Notes: generated from the sequence alone by a model not told the origin. A stretch of 64,000 nucleotides of DNA from Plasmodiophora brassicae (GCA_036867785.1 CP145410.1:1550001-1614000); one strand, 5' to 3'; shown: positions 19,538 to 32,384, counted from the stretch's first letter. Translations and numbers: made by a program.

Positions 19538-22500
19538 TCAGGACTGGTTGTAATAATAGATGCCTTGCTGCAGGTACTGGATGGAGTCGTACGTGTTCGT
19601 CCTGAAGTTGTTGTACGAGTCGAGCACGACGTTGATCATGTGCTGGGCGGCGTCCCGCTCGTTCTTGTCGGGCGCGAACCTCTGCTTCAGGTTCGCCACC
19701 GAGTCGGCCTTGAAGCAGCCCAGGGCGCTGGCCGACATCAGGTCGGCGATGGACAGGAAGTCGTCGCGGTGGGCGCGCACGGCCAGGTACCCGCGGGCGC
19801 AGAGCTCGACGAACCAGTTCCACAGGTCCGAGTCGTAGTTGTCCATGACCTCGACCATCTCCAGCGTCAGCTTGAACCCGCCCGGCTCGAACTTCATGTC
19901 CTTGGCCGGCGAGATGTCAAAGATGAAGCCGAAGTCGATGTGGACGACGTGGCCGTCGTCGTCCAGCAGGATGTTGCCGTTGTGTCGGTCCTTGACCTGC
20001 AGCAGGTAGCAGCAGACGGCGTAGCCGGCCATGGACAGGACAAAGTTCCGCTGCGCCTGCTTGAAGGCGGCGCCCTCGGCCCGCCCGTACTTGGACAGGA
20101 AGTAGTCGCGCAGGCTCAGCCCGTTGCTCTTGCCGAGCTCGTCGCGCGACGCCGACCGGCGAACGCACTCGATGACGCCGCCCAGGTCGCGCGTCGGCCC
20201 CGTCCGGTTCGGGATCACCAGGTACGGGTAGACGAACAGGGGCAGGCCGACGGACGCGAACACGTCCTTGGCCAGGCGGATGAACTGTAGCGCCAGGCAG
20301 TCCTGGCGGCAGTCGTCGCCCGCCTTGAAGATCACCTGCTTCGTGGAGACGGCGGCGGCGGGAGTGGTGGTGGTGGTGGTGGTGGCGGAGCGCACCAGGA
20401 ACTCGACGAGGAACGGGACGCGCGCCGCCGACTGCAGCGGCTTGGCCGTCGGCACGAGGATGTCGACGACCTGCGCCGTGTGATCCGTCGGCAGGTACAG
20501 CGGGTGCCGGGCGCTCTCCAGCGCCTCGGCCCGCACCCGCTGCAGCTGGCGCTGGAGCTCGGCCCGCCGCTCCTCCTTCATCGGCTTCGGGATCTCCAGC
20601 AGGTCCGACGACAGCCTCGTGATCGACGCGATGAACGCGAACTCGGCGCGGTAGAAGTCGGCGGCGGCGTCGGGCAGCGACGCGACGACCTACGGTGGTG
20701 CAGGAGTCAGCGGACGAGCACGCGAACCACCACGACCACCACCACCCGACGACGTACCTGCTGCTCGAGCTGGGCGCAGATCGCCGGCAGCGGGTCGTTG
20801 GGGGCCTGACGCGACCGGGGCGACTCGTCGACGACCGCCTCGGTCTGCAGCGCCCAGATCAGCTGGTGGGCCAGGTGCGGCGACAGCGTGCCGGCGCGCA
20901 GCAGGAACCGGGCCAGGCTGCCGAACCGGTCGTGCCGGAGCGCCTGGATGATCTCCGACATGTAGAAGATGACGCCGGTGAACGCGTGCCGCCCCAGCGA
21001 CCGCATCGTGTACTGCGTCACCGTCTCACAGTCGGCGTACGGCTGGCAGAGCAGGCGCAGGGCCGTCGGCAGCGAGCACGACTCGAACAGGGCCAGGTGC
21101 TTCAGCTGCGGCGCGTTCCCCTTGCAATTCTTGGCGTTGGCCAGCAGGCGCACGGATTCGGCGACGTTGGCAAACGCCAGCGGGTGCGTCTGGATGCGGG
21201 CGCGTATCAGCGTGCGCAGCTGGGGCACCCAGGACAGGCGCTGCGCCAGGCGGTAGGCCAGGCGCGGGTCAATGTGCCACGCCAGGTGGAAGTACCGGCG
21301 CGCCTCCTCGCTGCCGACCGCCCCGATGTTGTACGCGTACAGGTTCTCGTCGCGCAGGGCCAGGTCGGGCGACCGGCGCGGGTTGTGCCACGCGACCAGC
21401 CGGTGGAACTCGTGCGACAGCAGCAGGATCAGCAGGTCGGCGTTCGACGAATGCCGACGGACGCCCACGGTCACCTGGACGAAACGGGCACACGCCCATC
21501 AGAGCAACGCACAGGCACGGTCGCCCCCCGATTACCTGGTCGTTGACGGCGCTGGTTCGCAGGCCCCACGGCGCGTCCGAGTACTCGCTGGCCTGCCGGT
21601 TCGGTGTGGGGACGTTGCCATACCCGGGTCCCGGGTCGGTGACGAGCGACGCCGCCTTGTGCGGCGCCTCGCTGCGAACCGTCTGACGAACGGACCCGCC
21701 GTGCACGCTCGACGTGTCGCGGATCGAGCTGGACGACGCCGCGTACGCGGTGGCCACACGCCCCGTGCTGGCAGCGGAAGGCGTCGTCGCGGGCGCCGCA
21801 CTTCGCGTCGTCGCGGCCGACCCAGCACAGGCCCGGACCGATTCAATGAACGTGGCGATCGTGGCGGCGTCCCGGACGACGTCGGCCCAGTTGGTGTGGG
21901 GCGACCAGCGCGGCCCGTCGTAGAACCAGGCGAAGGCGCAGGCCATGACCCGGTCGTGGAGCAGCGTCAGGTCGGTGTGCCGGACGGAGCCGACCATGCG
22001 CAGGCCCAGGTACAGGAGGCGGAACCGCGGGCCGAACGCGAACGGCGCGCAGGACAGGCGGTCGGGCCTCGACAGCGCCTTGTGCAGCATGGACTCGACG
22101 GCGCGCAGGCTGCCCAGGCTCCTGTCCGACAGCGTGTCGAACCGGTCGATCAGGAACTGGATCCACAGGTCGTGGCAGGCGGCGACGCGCTCGTCCGGCT
22201 GCAAGGCGCCAGCCCCATGTCAGACCGCGCATGGGACGTGCAGGCGGGGGGCCGGCAGCGGCGAACCAACCCGGAAGTAGGACCCGATCCTCGTGAACAG
22301 GCAGCCGTCGAACTGGGCGGACGCGTCCTTCGTCCCGCTGAACAGGCCGAGCTGGGAGTCCACCGTGTGCGACCAGGCGGGGACCATGGTGACCAGCAGG
22401 CCGACGGAGAAGGCGTGCGACACGGCGAACAGCCAGGACCAGGTGGCCGTGGCCACCTGCATGGCCGCCTCGGTGAACATGTACACGGGGGCCATGCAGA

Positions 22501-25500
22501 CCAGGTGCATCAGCTCACGGGGATCCACCTGAACGCACTCGTTCCGTCAGGGGGGCACGGTCCACCCAGGCGTTGCTCCCTCGGATACGAACCTCGCGGT
22601 GAACGGCCAGGGGCGTGTCGCTGAACGCGGCAGCGTCTTCGTCCTCGGGCACGGGCGCCTGCACGGACCAGACGAGCAGGGCGGCCGACAGGAACATGCC
22701 CCGTTCGAACTGTGCCAGGACAGCGCGCGTCACCGCGCCCGTGCGCCGGTACTTGGCCAGCACGTCGTGGAACTCGTCCAGCAGGCCACGGGCCATCACC
22801 TCGCCGAAGGGCGTGCCGGGCACCGTCTTGTTCCTCGACCGGCAGTGCGCGTGGAACTGCCCGCGAACCTGGCCCAGGTACCGCTGCCGGGTCGCTAGCG
22901 ACTGGAGCAGGTTGGCCGACGCCGGATCCGCGTCCGCCGGGCAGACCAGCGCCCGCACGACGTTGCGCTTGCCGGCCAGGATCGACCGCAACGACGACGT
23001 GATGCCGAACGACGGCGACACGTCGTCAGGGGCCGCGTACTGCAACTCCTGGACGTATATCTGCAGCAGGGACGACAGGTGCGATGGGACGACGAACGCG
23101 GCGTTGTCCAGCCAGCGCTGCAGCGTCTTCTGCATTGTCTGGCTGATCAACAGGCGCGATTTGGCGTCGTCCGGCAGGTCCAGCGGGGGGACGCGCAGGG
23201 TCGTCCAACCCGTCGACGACCGGCCGTCGGCAGCAATCAGGTCCAGGCCAGCCGTCGTCGACTGGACGGCGGCGACGGCGTCGAACAGCGCAAACAGGCA
23301 CGGCCTGGACCACTGCAGGAACGGGAACCGCGTCACGAGCTCCTTCAGGTACTCGCTGGCCTTCACACTGACGCGACGATATCGGCTGCAGCAGGCGCCG
23401 AACAGGAAGACGGCGTGCGACTCCAGGTTCAGCCGACGAGGCGATCCGGCCGGCCACGAGGACAGCGCCTGCGACGTACCCGTCAGTTAAGGATCGGCGG
23501 GATCTGGAAACAGCGCCGCACCTCAAGGAACAACTGGAAGACGTTGTCGGCGACGGCGTCGACCATCTTGCTGACCGTGGCCGACGTCTGATCGTGCAGG
23601 TAGTCGAACATGTTCGTGAACGTGCCCGTCGAGGCGCGCAGCGATTCCAGGGCCTCGATCGTCATCACGTAGGACACGGCGCCAACGGAGAGCGTCGTGG
23701 ACGCGGTCGCGTGCGCAGGGAGGAGAGCGGCGAGGCGGGCGCGCAGGTCTGCCAGCCCGACCTGGCTCAGACCGGATTCTGAGAACCGGTCCAGGTCGTG
23801 CGACCCGGTACTGGCGGAGCTGGGTGAGCACGACGACAGAGCGAGGCTGGGCGTCCTGGACGCAATGGTCTTGACGGCGACGGCCCATGCGGGCGGCCAC
23901 AGGTTCGGCTGGCCGCAGTCGGCGAACTTGTACAGGACGAGGTAATTCCACAGCGAGCGGAACCATTTCACGTCAGCGTCGACGGCATCGAACAGCGTGA
24001 CGGTCGTCGGCCTCGATGCGATGTCCGATTCCCAGGGCGACCGCGAATGTGCACGGTCGGCGAGCCTCGACGACGGGCGCGGGTCCATCAGGGCGGACAG
24101 CGACGGCAGGAGGAAACCGAGGGCGCCGGCCATCGACGAGAAATTGTAGATGGCGGACTGCTCCATGCGTTCCTGGATCTGACGCCCCAGCGTCTTGAAC
24201 AGCTTCAGCAGCGACTTCAGCAACCCGCTTCGCAGCTCAGCCGACGTCACGCGCGTGGCCAGTTGCAGGAGCGCATCGGGGATCTCCTTGCGGTTCCACT
24301 TGTTGTCCGGTATGAACGGCTTGCTGTAGATGTTCGTCAGGAGCGAGACGACATCGTTGAAGATCCTGGGCTCGGACACCAGCGCGATGCTCGTCAGGTG
24401 CGGAATCTGGCGGCGACAGCACACGATTCAGAAGCGGGGCGCCGTCAGACGATTTACCAGAGCGCGCGCGTCACGTACGACGATATGCAGCAGCTTCGGC
24501 GAGTTGGAGAACTTGTTGATCAGCATGGGCAGGACGTGCTCGGTCACTTTGGGATGGTTCACCATGGAGGTGACGCGACCGAGAAGCAGGAGCAGGGACT
24601 GTTCGGTGCCGGACGCCGTATCGTCCTGATCGGACGTTGACATCAGCAGCGTGTTGTCGAGGGAAAACACGAGCTTCCTGGCGATCATGTCGGTGAAGTT
24701 CCGATTGGGCATCTGAAGCTCGGCGCGCAGAATCGTGGCGAGCGCCGAGCTGACGTCCTCGTGCAACTCCTCGTGGTCGGGATGCGCGATGATGTCGGGC
24801 GTCTCCAGCAGCGCCTTCAGCTGCTCGACGGCCTGCGCAATCAGGGCGACATCGTTGACAACGAGCCGGGTGATGCCTTGTAGCATGGCGCGCCAGACGG
24901 GCTTGCACTTCCGCATCGACGAGTCGCTTCCAGGTCGTACCGCCGAGCGCATCAGTTTGAACAAGCACTGGAGCAGGTCGGCGGCCCGGTCGGGGACCGG
25001 AATTGCACACGATACCGTCAGCCCGACACAGGCCACCATCATCGGGACCGTCAGGTGCCCCGACTGCGTTCGCAATGCGGACAGGTCGGACGGCAGGCCA
25101 TCAATCTGTTCGGCGGCGCCCTCGCCGTTGCCACTGCGAGTGAACCCCAGGACGTGCAGGCCCATCTGGTACAGGCGGCCGACGACCTTTGCATCCAGGA
25201 TGTCGTCGCGAACCAGCTGCAGCGAAATCGACGAGATCGCCAGCGTCTGCGTCGCCGTCCACCGTTCGTACGATCGCCGGGCGGGGCCACGTTCGCTTCG
25301 ACTCGTCACCGACGCCTTCAGTTTCGCGGCCAGCTCCACCTGCTGGATGCAGGCGGCCAGCGCCGCGAACAACAGCGGCCTCAGCGCAGGGCCGGCCCCG
25401 GACACCACCTGCCAGGCAAGTTCAACACGACGATACGCAACGACGGCAGTGGCAGCGAGACTACCTGTTCGGACAGGGCCTCCAGGACGCCGTGCAGGAT

Positions 25501-25950
25501 GGCGTGATGGTCGGCGGGTGCCGCCAGGGCCGACTGCAGGGCGACCACAATGGCCTGGGCCGACGTCGGATGCGCCGTCTGCTGCGCGACCGATAAGCAC
25601 AGGCGATAGACGGTGTGGGAATCCGGGGCTGGATTGTACAGCGCGATGGACGACAGGTAGGCGAGCACCGACGGCAGTAACGTGGCCCCTTGCGTCGCAG
25701 ATAGGTCCGACAGCGCCAGCAGCGCGCCCTGCGACCGCTTATCGAGCGGTTGCGACCCGCACGTCTGCTCGTCGAGGCGCAGGTCAATCGACGCGCTGAC
25801 GGCGTTCACGTACGGCGACGCGTGGCGGAGCGGCGCCGACGGCAGCCGCGGGCACAGGTCGCACAGCCGCTCCGTGTGCACGACGTCGCCACCGCCCTGC
25901 GATATGCAGCTGGTCAGCAGGTTCAGCGCGCGCACGTACATGACCGTCAT
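19538..25950 (-). CDS. PI4KA: Phosphatidylinositol 4-kinase type III alpha
   Basis: The largest gene here, about 6.4 kb with several short introns and an estimated 2,000 residues. The C-terminal kinase domain (exon from about 20690 to 19538) has the PI-kinase motifs IFKAGDDCRQD, DRHNGNILLD and HIDFGFIFDISP, preceded by FYRAEFAFIASITRLSSDLL. The helical PIK domain is read in about 22200-20755. The long solenoid N-terminus covers 25950-22515 in several frames joined by introns. The enzyme makes PI4P at the plasma membrane, the precursor of the PIP2 that PLC cleaves. The start is taken as the ATG at 25950 (MTVMYVRALNLL); not every splice site was fixed, and 25941 is an equal start candidate. Confidence 0.9.
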
Positions 25951-26295
25951 CGTCCTGCGCCGCGCGCTCCCAGTGCGCGCCCCGCGACAGACGCCAACTA
26001 CACGGCGCGCGCTCCCGCCCGGCCGAACAGGCACCCGGTGGGCAGCCTGCACCCACACACGAAACCCCCCGGGCCCCGGCCCGCCCCAAAAAAAGCACCG
26101 GGCCAGCACCGTTTTTGTTTTGCGTCCACAGGAGCAGTCGCCGACTGCTCCGGCGACGAGCTGCTCCCGGCGATCGTCGCTCTAAACCGCCTACACTGCC
26201 GCGATACTGGAGCAATACATTGCAGGATTGGTTGCCGAACGTTGACGGCGGATCAGTTTTCAGGTTGTGCACACGGCGCTGTTAGCAGGGCAGGA
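25951..26295. other. Intergenic region, PI4KA promoter / LtrA-like 3' end
   Basis: Very GC-rich with CCCCCCGGGCCCCGGCCC near 26065 and A/T runs beside it. It must contain the PI4KA promoter. No gene seen. Confidence 0.45.
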
Positions 26296-28024
26296 TCAGG
26301 GGGTGTAGGGACGGAAGGCGTCGGCGATGGCGATGACGGAGCCGGCGAAGGCGAGGGACGCGACCGCTAGCGTGGGCGACGCGTACTTGGGGAAGAACCG
26401 CAGCGTGCCGATGAGCGATGCGATGATGTCCAGGGCGAACAGGCGGGCGCAGATGTTGGTCGAGGACGGGCGGAATCGGTGCAGGGCGCGACCGATTGAG
26501 TCGAGCAGGATGAACACGCCAGTGGATAGCGACATGAGCACAACCGACCTGAACGACGACGGCGCCCCGGACGACGCCGACGCGATCTGGATTCGCAATG
26601 GAGCGCTGACGCCGAGGACGGCAGCGCCCAGAATCGGCACCTGGCAGACGAACATCTATGGACGGTGACATTGGTCGGTGCCCTCAGACGCACAGAGCGA
26701 CCCGCGGTTGCCCGACCTTGCGAGTGAACCAGTTACGACGTAGGGCGTGCATAGGATGGGCATGGCCGCGCTGCCCGGTCAGGAACATGACCACGAGGGA
26801 CATGACGAGAAGGAACCCGGCGATCATGGTGACCACGTACGACAGCGTCATGGTGTCTGGCGGGTCCACCGACAACAGCGACAGGACGGCTTGCCCGACA
26901 AAGATCAGGACGAAGCGATTGTGGCGCTCGGCGACATGCGAATCGTCTGACACAGATGCCTAGGTCGTCAGCAAGGTCGGCGACGTCCCCAGGCGCAGTA
27001 GGTGCGTGTCGACCTAGGCGTAAATGGGTCGCGCGGAACAGGGACGGCAGGTTGGCGCGGAAGAAGATCAGAGGGACCTGGGCCATCCAGAACCCCAGAA
27101 TGGCGTAATCAGGGACCGGGCCCCTACAAAGCGGGTTCAGCGGTCGTGTTGCAATCGCCGTCGCCACGCGAGCCAACCTACCAGGCGACGATCCCCCATG
27201 CACACGCCTCGACGATGGCAACAATAGACCAAAGCAGGGCGAGGGCCTGCGGACTGCCTTCCATCTTGCCGACATCAGGTAGTCGTTTGCCGAACAATGC
27301 CACCGGCAGATACAACAGTAACAGGCCAATGCGGGTCACGGTGACCGCCATTGAAAACTGGCGCCGGCCATCCCACCCCAACCTCGTGAACATCCCCATG
27401 CCAACACACCCGAACAGGTAGACGAACAGCGCTAGGCTCGTGTAGCAGTCATGACCTCGTTCGAACCTGCTGGCGCATGTTAGTACGTATATCGGGCGCT
27501 TCCCGGAACTGGACGTCGACGCGCGCGGGGCCCACCTCGTGAACCAGAATGTACAGTCGGACCATGCCCAATACAGGAACATGACGAAGATGAAGACCAG
27601 CCACTCGGCGTACCTGCAGGTGGCATGGTTGGGCGACAGCCGCCAGCCTGTGTAAGCAGGTAACGTGCGCATGGATTACTCACCGATCATGGAGTTGATT
27701 GCGCAGGAACTGGTCGGTCAGGCCGGCGATCCCCACGAAGATCAAGTCAAGCGCGACCTCGGACCAGTTCGGCAGGACACGCGTCCCGGGCGGACGAAGT
27801 CGAGGCAACTGAAACAGGGAATACGGCGCCTCGACAACGTCTGCGTCCGGCGCCGACGGCGGTGGCCCCATCGTGACCTCGCGCGCGGCCGCACCATGGC
27901 CCGCCTCGCCCAGCAACGGCGTCTGCGGCTGCTCCGCCCCGAACCAGACGTGCATGCCCCTCAACTTTGTTGAATCTGCAACTGCGGATGAAACGGCCCC
28001 GCACCGGTCCGGGGTGACGTCCAT
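26296..28024 (-). CDS. LtrA-like multi-pass membrane protein
   Basis: About six exons. Exon 1 (28024-27684) ends NWSEVALDLIFVGIAGLTDQ, the charged first helix that defines the low temperature requirement A family. Splicing out 27683-27614 gives HDRYAEWLVFIFVMFLYWAW, and the next splice gives the FTRFERGHDCY segment expected after helix 2. A later exon has HVAERHNRFVLIFVGQ, matching the family's HLxERxxLFxLI helix. The last exon (about 26655-26296) carries three further hydrophobic segments. LtrA homologs are membrane proteins of unknown biochemical role, so no function is assigned. The gene diverges from VID27 across a region holding a perfect 16-bp inverted repeat. Confidence 0.75.
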
Positions 28025-28049
28025 GGGCAGTCAGTCGTCCGGCAGCGGG

Positions 28050-28086
28050 CCACATAAAGTACGTCCTGGAGACGTACTTTATGTGG
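28050..28086. promoter_or_regulatory. Perfect 16-bp inverted repeat in a divergent promoter
   Basis: CCACATAAAGTACGTC (28050-28065) and its exact reverse complement (28071-28086) flank a 5-base spacer. The repeat lies between the LtrA-like start (28024) and the VID27 start (28243), so it could be a dimeric transcription-factor site acting on both genes, or a short hairpin. Function is inferred only from position. Confidence 0.7.
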
Positions 28087-28242
28087 CGATAGGCAGCCAC
28101 GGAGTTTTTCCCAGTGGCGCCGTTGGTGGGCGCAGGTCAGCCTCCCCAGTCGGACGTCGTCGCCGCACACAACCCTAAAGCGTTGTCGCGTGTCGACGGC
28201 AAAAGCGTCCACTGGTTCGGTGTTCTATTTTAACAGATCACG

Positions 28243-29967
28243 ATGCTGTCCTGGGCGTCGTCGCTGTTCGGCGGCGGCGGAGGCGCGAGTCAGGATACGG
28301 GGGCCGGTGCCGGCGACGTGCGCGACGAACCGCGTGCCGACGTGCGCGACGAACCGCGTGCGCCGCCGGATCCGAAGGCGGCGTCGGCGCGCGGCCGTCT
28401 GGAACGATATGACCCGGCGTCGGGCACGTTCTCACCGGTCCTCGACTCGGCCCAGGTGTCCATGTTCCGCACCGACCCGGCCGGCAGCCCGTTCGCGTAC
28501 ACGTTCGTCGTCGCCGACGACAAGGGCGCCGTCCAGGTGTCACAGGCCGTCGACCATGGCATGCAGGTCCAGTTCAATCGGAACGCGCACTCCATGGTCT
28601 GGGTCCTGTCGCTCGGCGCGCCCGACGACCTCGACGCCGACCTCGTGTCGCTGTCGTTCGTGTTCGCCGACCCGTCCGAAGAGGACAAATTCAAGATGGC
28701 GATCGCCACGCGCCTCTACGAGGCATCGCGGCAGGAGAGCTTCGAGAAGACGGTGAAGTCGGCCGACTCGGCCTGGGTCCTCAATGCCAACGCCGACGTC
28801 GACGACACGTTGCCGCCTGGCGAACCGATGGAGTTCGACAGCGACTGGGGGTCGAACGACGACGACGACGACGATGACGACGCCGGGCAGCAGCAGGACG
28901 CCGACGAGTCCCGGCGTGTGATGGTGACGCCGCCCAGGGCGCGCGACGACCGACGATCGTCGGTGTTCATGAAGAACTCGCAGCTGGCCGTCGGCATGGG
29001 CAGCGACAGGAGTTTCGTCGTTCGCGGGTCGGACGTCGGCGTGTTCAAGCACGGCCGCGATGGCATGCAGTACATGGCGTCCATCGATCAAGTACGCGGC
29101 AGCGACGGCAGCGTGTTCTCCCCGACCAAGGTCATGCTGCACGACCGCGATAGGAAGATGCTGATGCTGCGGGCGGATCGCGACAACTCCATCGTCGAGT
29201 ACGACCTGGAGACGCAGCAGATCGTCCAGGAGTACAACGCCGGCGACGACAACAAGATCCGCGACATCGGCCCCGAGTCGCGGTTCGCGCAGATGACGGG
29301 CACCGAAATGATCACGGGCCTGAACCGCAACTCGCTGTTCGCCATGGACCCGCGTATCAACGCGACCAACAAGGTTGTCCAGGACTTCACGTACACGGCC
29401 AACCCGCACATGTCGTGCGTCTCGTCGACCGGGGCCTCCCAGTACGCCGTCGGCAGCGACAAGGGCGAGATTCGCATGTTCTCCGCCATCGGCAAGCGCG
29501 CCAAGACGCTGCTGCCGGGCCTCGGCCACGCCATCACGGCCGTCGATGTGTCTGCGGATGGCCAGTGGTTGCTGGCGACCACCGACCGCTACATCATGCT
29601 GGTGTCGACCCTGCTGGACGACGGGCGCACCGGGTTCCAGGTCTCCATGGGCAAGAGCAAACCCGTTCCGATCAAGCTCCAGCTGAGCCCGCAGGACCTC
29701 GTCAAGCACGGCATTCGCGAGGTGCGCTTCCGTCGCGCCACCTTCGACATGCCTGGCGACAGCAAGGAGCAGTTCATCGTGTCGGCCACCGGCAACCTGC
29801 TGGTCACCTGGAAGATGAAGGACGTGCAGCGCGGCCGCCTCAACGACTACACCGTCAAGGTCTACGACGAGAGCGTCGTGGCCGACCAGTTCCGGTACGG
29901 GCACTCGGACGTCGTTGTCGCCCTGCCCGACGACGTCAAACGCGCACGGTTCCGCAACAGGAAGTGA
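28243..29967 (+). CDS. VID27: VID27 family protein
   Basis: One exon, 574 aa, from the ATG at 28243. An N-terminal Gly-rich start is followed by a PH-like region (about residues 45-160), an acidic linker with a run of Asp (about 206-214), and a C-terminal beta-propeller. The propeller carries family motifs: VFKHGRDGMQYMASI, KVMLHDRDRKMLMLRADRDN, the YAVGSDKGEIRMFS blade, GLGHAITAVDVSADGQWLLA and the terminal GHSDVVVALPDDVKRARF. In yeast the gene was found through vacuole import and degradation of a gluconeogenic enzyme; the biochemical role remains unclear. It is intronless, unlike most neighbours. Confidence 0.9.
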   Translation: MLSWASSLFGGGGGASQDTGAGAGDVRDEPRADVRDEPRAPPDPKAASARGRLERYDPASGTFSPVLDSAQVSMFRTDPAGSPFAYTFVVADDKGAVQVSQAVDHGMQVQFNRNAHSMVWVLSLGAPDDLDADLVSLSFVFADPSEEDKFKMAIATRLYEASRQESFEKTVKSADSAWVLNANADVDDTLPPGEPMEFDSDWGSNDDDDDDDDAGQQQDADESRRVMVTPPRARDDRRSSVFMKNSQLAVGMGSDRSFVVRGSDVGVFKHGRDGMQYMASIDQVRGSDGSVFSPTKVMLHDRDRKMLMLRADRDNSIVEYDLETQQIVQEYNAGDDNKIRDIGPESRFAQMTGTEMITGLNRNSLFAMDPRINATNKVVQDFTYTANPHMSCVSSTGASQYAVGSDKGEIRMFSAIGKRAKTLLPGLGHAITAVDVSADGQWLLATTDRYIMLVSTLLDDGRTGFQVSMGKSKPVPIKLQLSPQDLVKHGIREVRFRRATFDMPGDSKEQFIVSATGNLLVTWKMKDVQRGRLNDYTVKVYDESVVADQFRYGHSDVVVALPDDVKRARFRNRK

Positions 29968-30275
29968 CCTGCCTATCTACCTATGTATCGATCTATAAGC
30001 GTGCACCGTTAAATAAACTGCTTCATCGTTCACACGTCGGTGCGCGTTGCTGCTGGAACTGGCTATGTAATCAGTTTAGCCTGCGTTTACTTGACTCTAC
30101 ACACTATGGCACACGTCGTGGGGGAGCGCGTCCTCCTCGAGGGCCCAAGTCACTGCCGAGATCGGGGCTGATCGGGCGCAGCTGGACATTTGTGGTTCGA
30201 TGTGCGGGCGGACCACACAGCCAGCATAGTGCCCGGCAGTGACGAGAGGCCCCGAGAGGCGCGCGTGAGACCACG
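29968..30275. other. Convergent intergenic region, VID27 / carboxypeptidase
   Basis: Holds the 3' ends of two convergent genes. An AATAAA (30011-30016) after VID27 on the plus strand is a likely poly(A) signal. No gene seen. Confidence 0.5.
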
Positions 30276-31673
30276 TCACGCGCTGCCCGCGATCGGCTCG
30301 TCGTTCAGGAATCGGCCAATGAGTTCGAACGCGTGCAGCGGCTGATCTGCGAACACGGCAACGTTAATCGACGTGCAGACGCGGCGTATGACAGCGGTTC
30401 GCCAAGTTACCCGCTGGGACCATATGGCCGGCGCCAAGCACGAGCACATGCGTCAGCGTCAGCGCGCTGCGCACGAAGCCGGCGACGGCGCCGTCCACCG
30501 TCCACGTCACCGTGTCGGCGCTCAGGTAGGCGTCGCGCCCCTCCCACTTCAGGTGGTTCTCCAGCATGGACGCCACGCCCGCGTAGCTCGTGATCCAGTC
30601 GTACTGCCCGTTGAAGAGCAGCACGCGCGTGCCGTTGCTGAGCACGTCGCGCAGGTACTCCAACGACGACACCATGTCGTCGCCGCGCAGCGCCTGGAAC
30701 ACCTTGACGCCGTCGTCGGCGTTCCACACGCGGTCGCCGGCGTGGAGCGCCCTGCGAACCTCGGGCAGCGCAAGCCAGAGGTCGAACTCCTTCGGGTCGT
30801 CGGCCGTCCCGCTAAAGTCGCGCACGTCGTAGGGCGAGAAGTTCCCGCCGCTGCCGTAGATGAAGTCGGCGGCCTCGTCCCAGACCTGCGTCGCCCGGAG
30901 CATCTCGCCCTGCTTCATCAGCGTCATGACCTCGTCCATGAGCAGGTCGGCCTGACGTTTCTGCTCGTCCGACAGGAGCCCATGACGCGCGGCGTCCTGC
31001 GTGTAGTGCGGCACCTGGGCCTCCGGGTGCGTCCACGCGCCGCAGACAGCGATCCCCGCGAGCCTGGGCATCGACCCCGGTGCCGAGTTGATGATGCGAT
31101 GGGCGATGGCCGGGATGTACTTGCCGGCATAGCTTTCCCCGGTCAGGTACAGGTCGCAGGACCTGTACTGCGGGTACTGCTCGTAGAAGCCGGCCAGGAA
31201 CGACATGAAGTCGCGCGCGCCCTGCGCGTCGTTCCGAACGTACCGGTTCGCGTCGTTCGTGTACGAGAACCCGGTCCCGACCGGGAAGTCCACGAACATC
31301 AGGTGCGCGTGTCTGTGCCATGAGAACGGGTTCGCATATAGCTGGAGTTTCTCGTCGACCTTGTACGGGCCGACCTCGGCGAACAGCCTGATTGGATGCA
31401 TGGTAAGCAACCGGGAGACGGCATCGTCACCTGCGCGGGCGGTTCGTACCCGAACAGCGAGCTGGCGCCCGGGCCACCCTGTAGCCATATGACCAGCGGG
31501 GCGTCGCTAACGTCGTCGGTGTCGGCGCAGTTGAAGAGCCAAAAGAACAGGTTCGAGTCGGTGGCCTGTTCGACGGTGACGAACCCGGCGTACTGCGTCT
31601 CGTCGACCGGGCCATAGCCGGGAAGGTATGTTACAAGGCCGCTCTTAGGCGTCTCGGTCGCCGCCGCGCTCAT
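30276..31673 (-). CDS. Serine carboxypeptidase (S10), copy 1
   Basis: Exons 31673-31450, 31387-30411 and 30346-30276 encode 423 aa. All parts of the S10 active site are present: WLQGGPGASSLFG (oxyanion region), GESYAGKYIP with the nucleophilic serine, NGQYDWI with the aspartate and GAGHMVP with the histidine, followed by DQPLHAFELIGRF. The enzyme removes C-terminal residues from peptides, usually in lysosomes, vacuoles or outside the cell. Yet the N-terminus (MSAAATETPKSGLVTYLPG) has no signal peptide, and a TATA-like ATATATATTA at about 31727-31736 leaves little room for one. It is head-to-head with its paralog. Confidence 0.9.
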
Positions 31674-32384
31674 TATGGTGGGTCCAGCCTTCAATATTAG
31701 GTGCACTAGGGGCACTATAATCCGCTAATATATATGTGTGTCTGGCACGTGGCCGATGTTCAACGGGCAGGTGCTGGCCACGAGTCAGCCGCGCACGCAC
31801 GCGCGCACCAGGTGACGTCAACCGGGTCAGGCAGTCGGCCGTTCGACAACGTGTGGACGATTGGCGCCCCCGAGCACGTAGACCGTACCCCTGTGTACTA
31901 CCCCATGAGTACCGCGAGCCTGTGACGGTGCGGAACATTCTTGCGATTTCGGGGCGCTGCTGGCGCGTGGCGCCGCCCGCCAGCAGCATCAACATCGCAT
32001 TGCACCGTTAACGACATACTACTTCCTGGTTTGGCGTCGACCAATTGTGCGCAACGCGTGCGAAACCAAATGACGGCACGGGAAGGTTGCACAGTACGAC
32101 GTAGTACGAATACAGCTACGGTACCTACAGGTCGTCCGTCATACGTGGCACTGTGCGACGCGACGCACCGTAAGTTCGACACGGTGGGGCGCGGCCTCCC
32201 ACTCTGTCACGGACATTCTGGAAAACTGCGTGACTAGGTGGTGGTGGAATCGTCGGACGGACGCACCGTTCATTTTGGATAGCGGCCTGCTTCCCTCGAC
32301 ATCTCGCCAAGTGCGGCGACGACGCTTCGTGGGGCACGCGGGACCCGCCCATCGTTTGATGTATACTGGGATTATCAGGCAGAG
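31674..32384. promoter_or_regulatory. Shared divergent promoter region of the carboxypeptidase pair
   Basis: About 710 bases between the starts of two head-to-head S10 genes. TATA-like elements sit close to each gene: ATATATATTAGCGG near 31724-31737 on the minus strand and TGTATACTGG near 32359 on the plus strand. No coding sequence supported in between. Confidence 0.6.

Noticed and set aside
21272-22624. 450-codon open frame on the plus strand inside PI4KA
   Set aside because: Composition-driven antisense frame rich in Arg/Gly/Ala; the minus strand encodes the helical domain of PI4KA.
28540-29904. 454-codon open frame antisense to VID27
   Set aside because: GC-driven shadow with no domains; VID27 on the other strand is clear.
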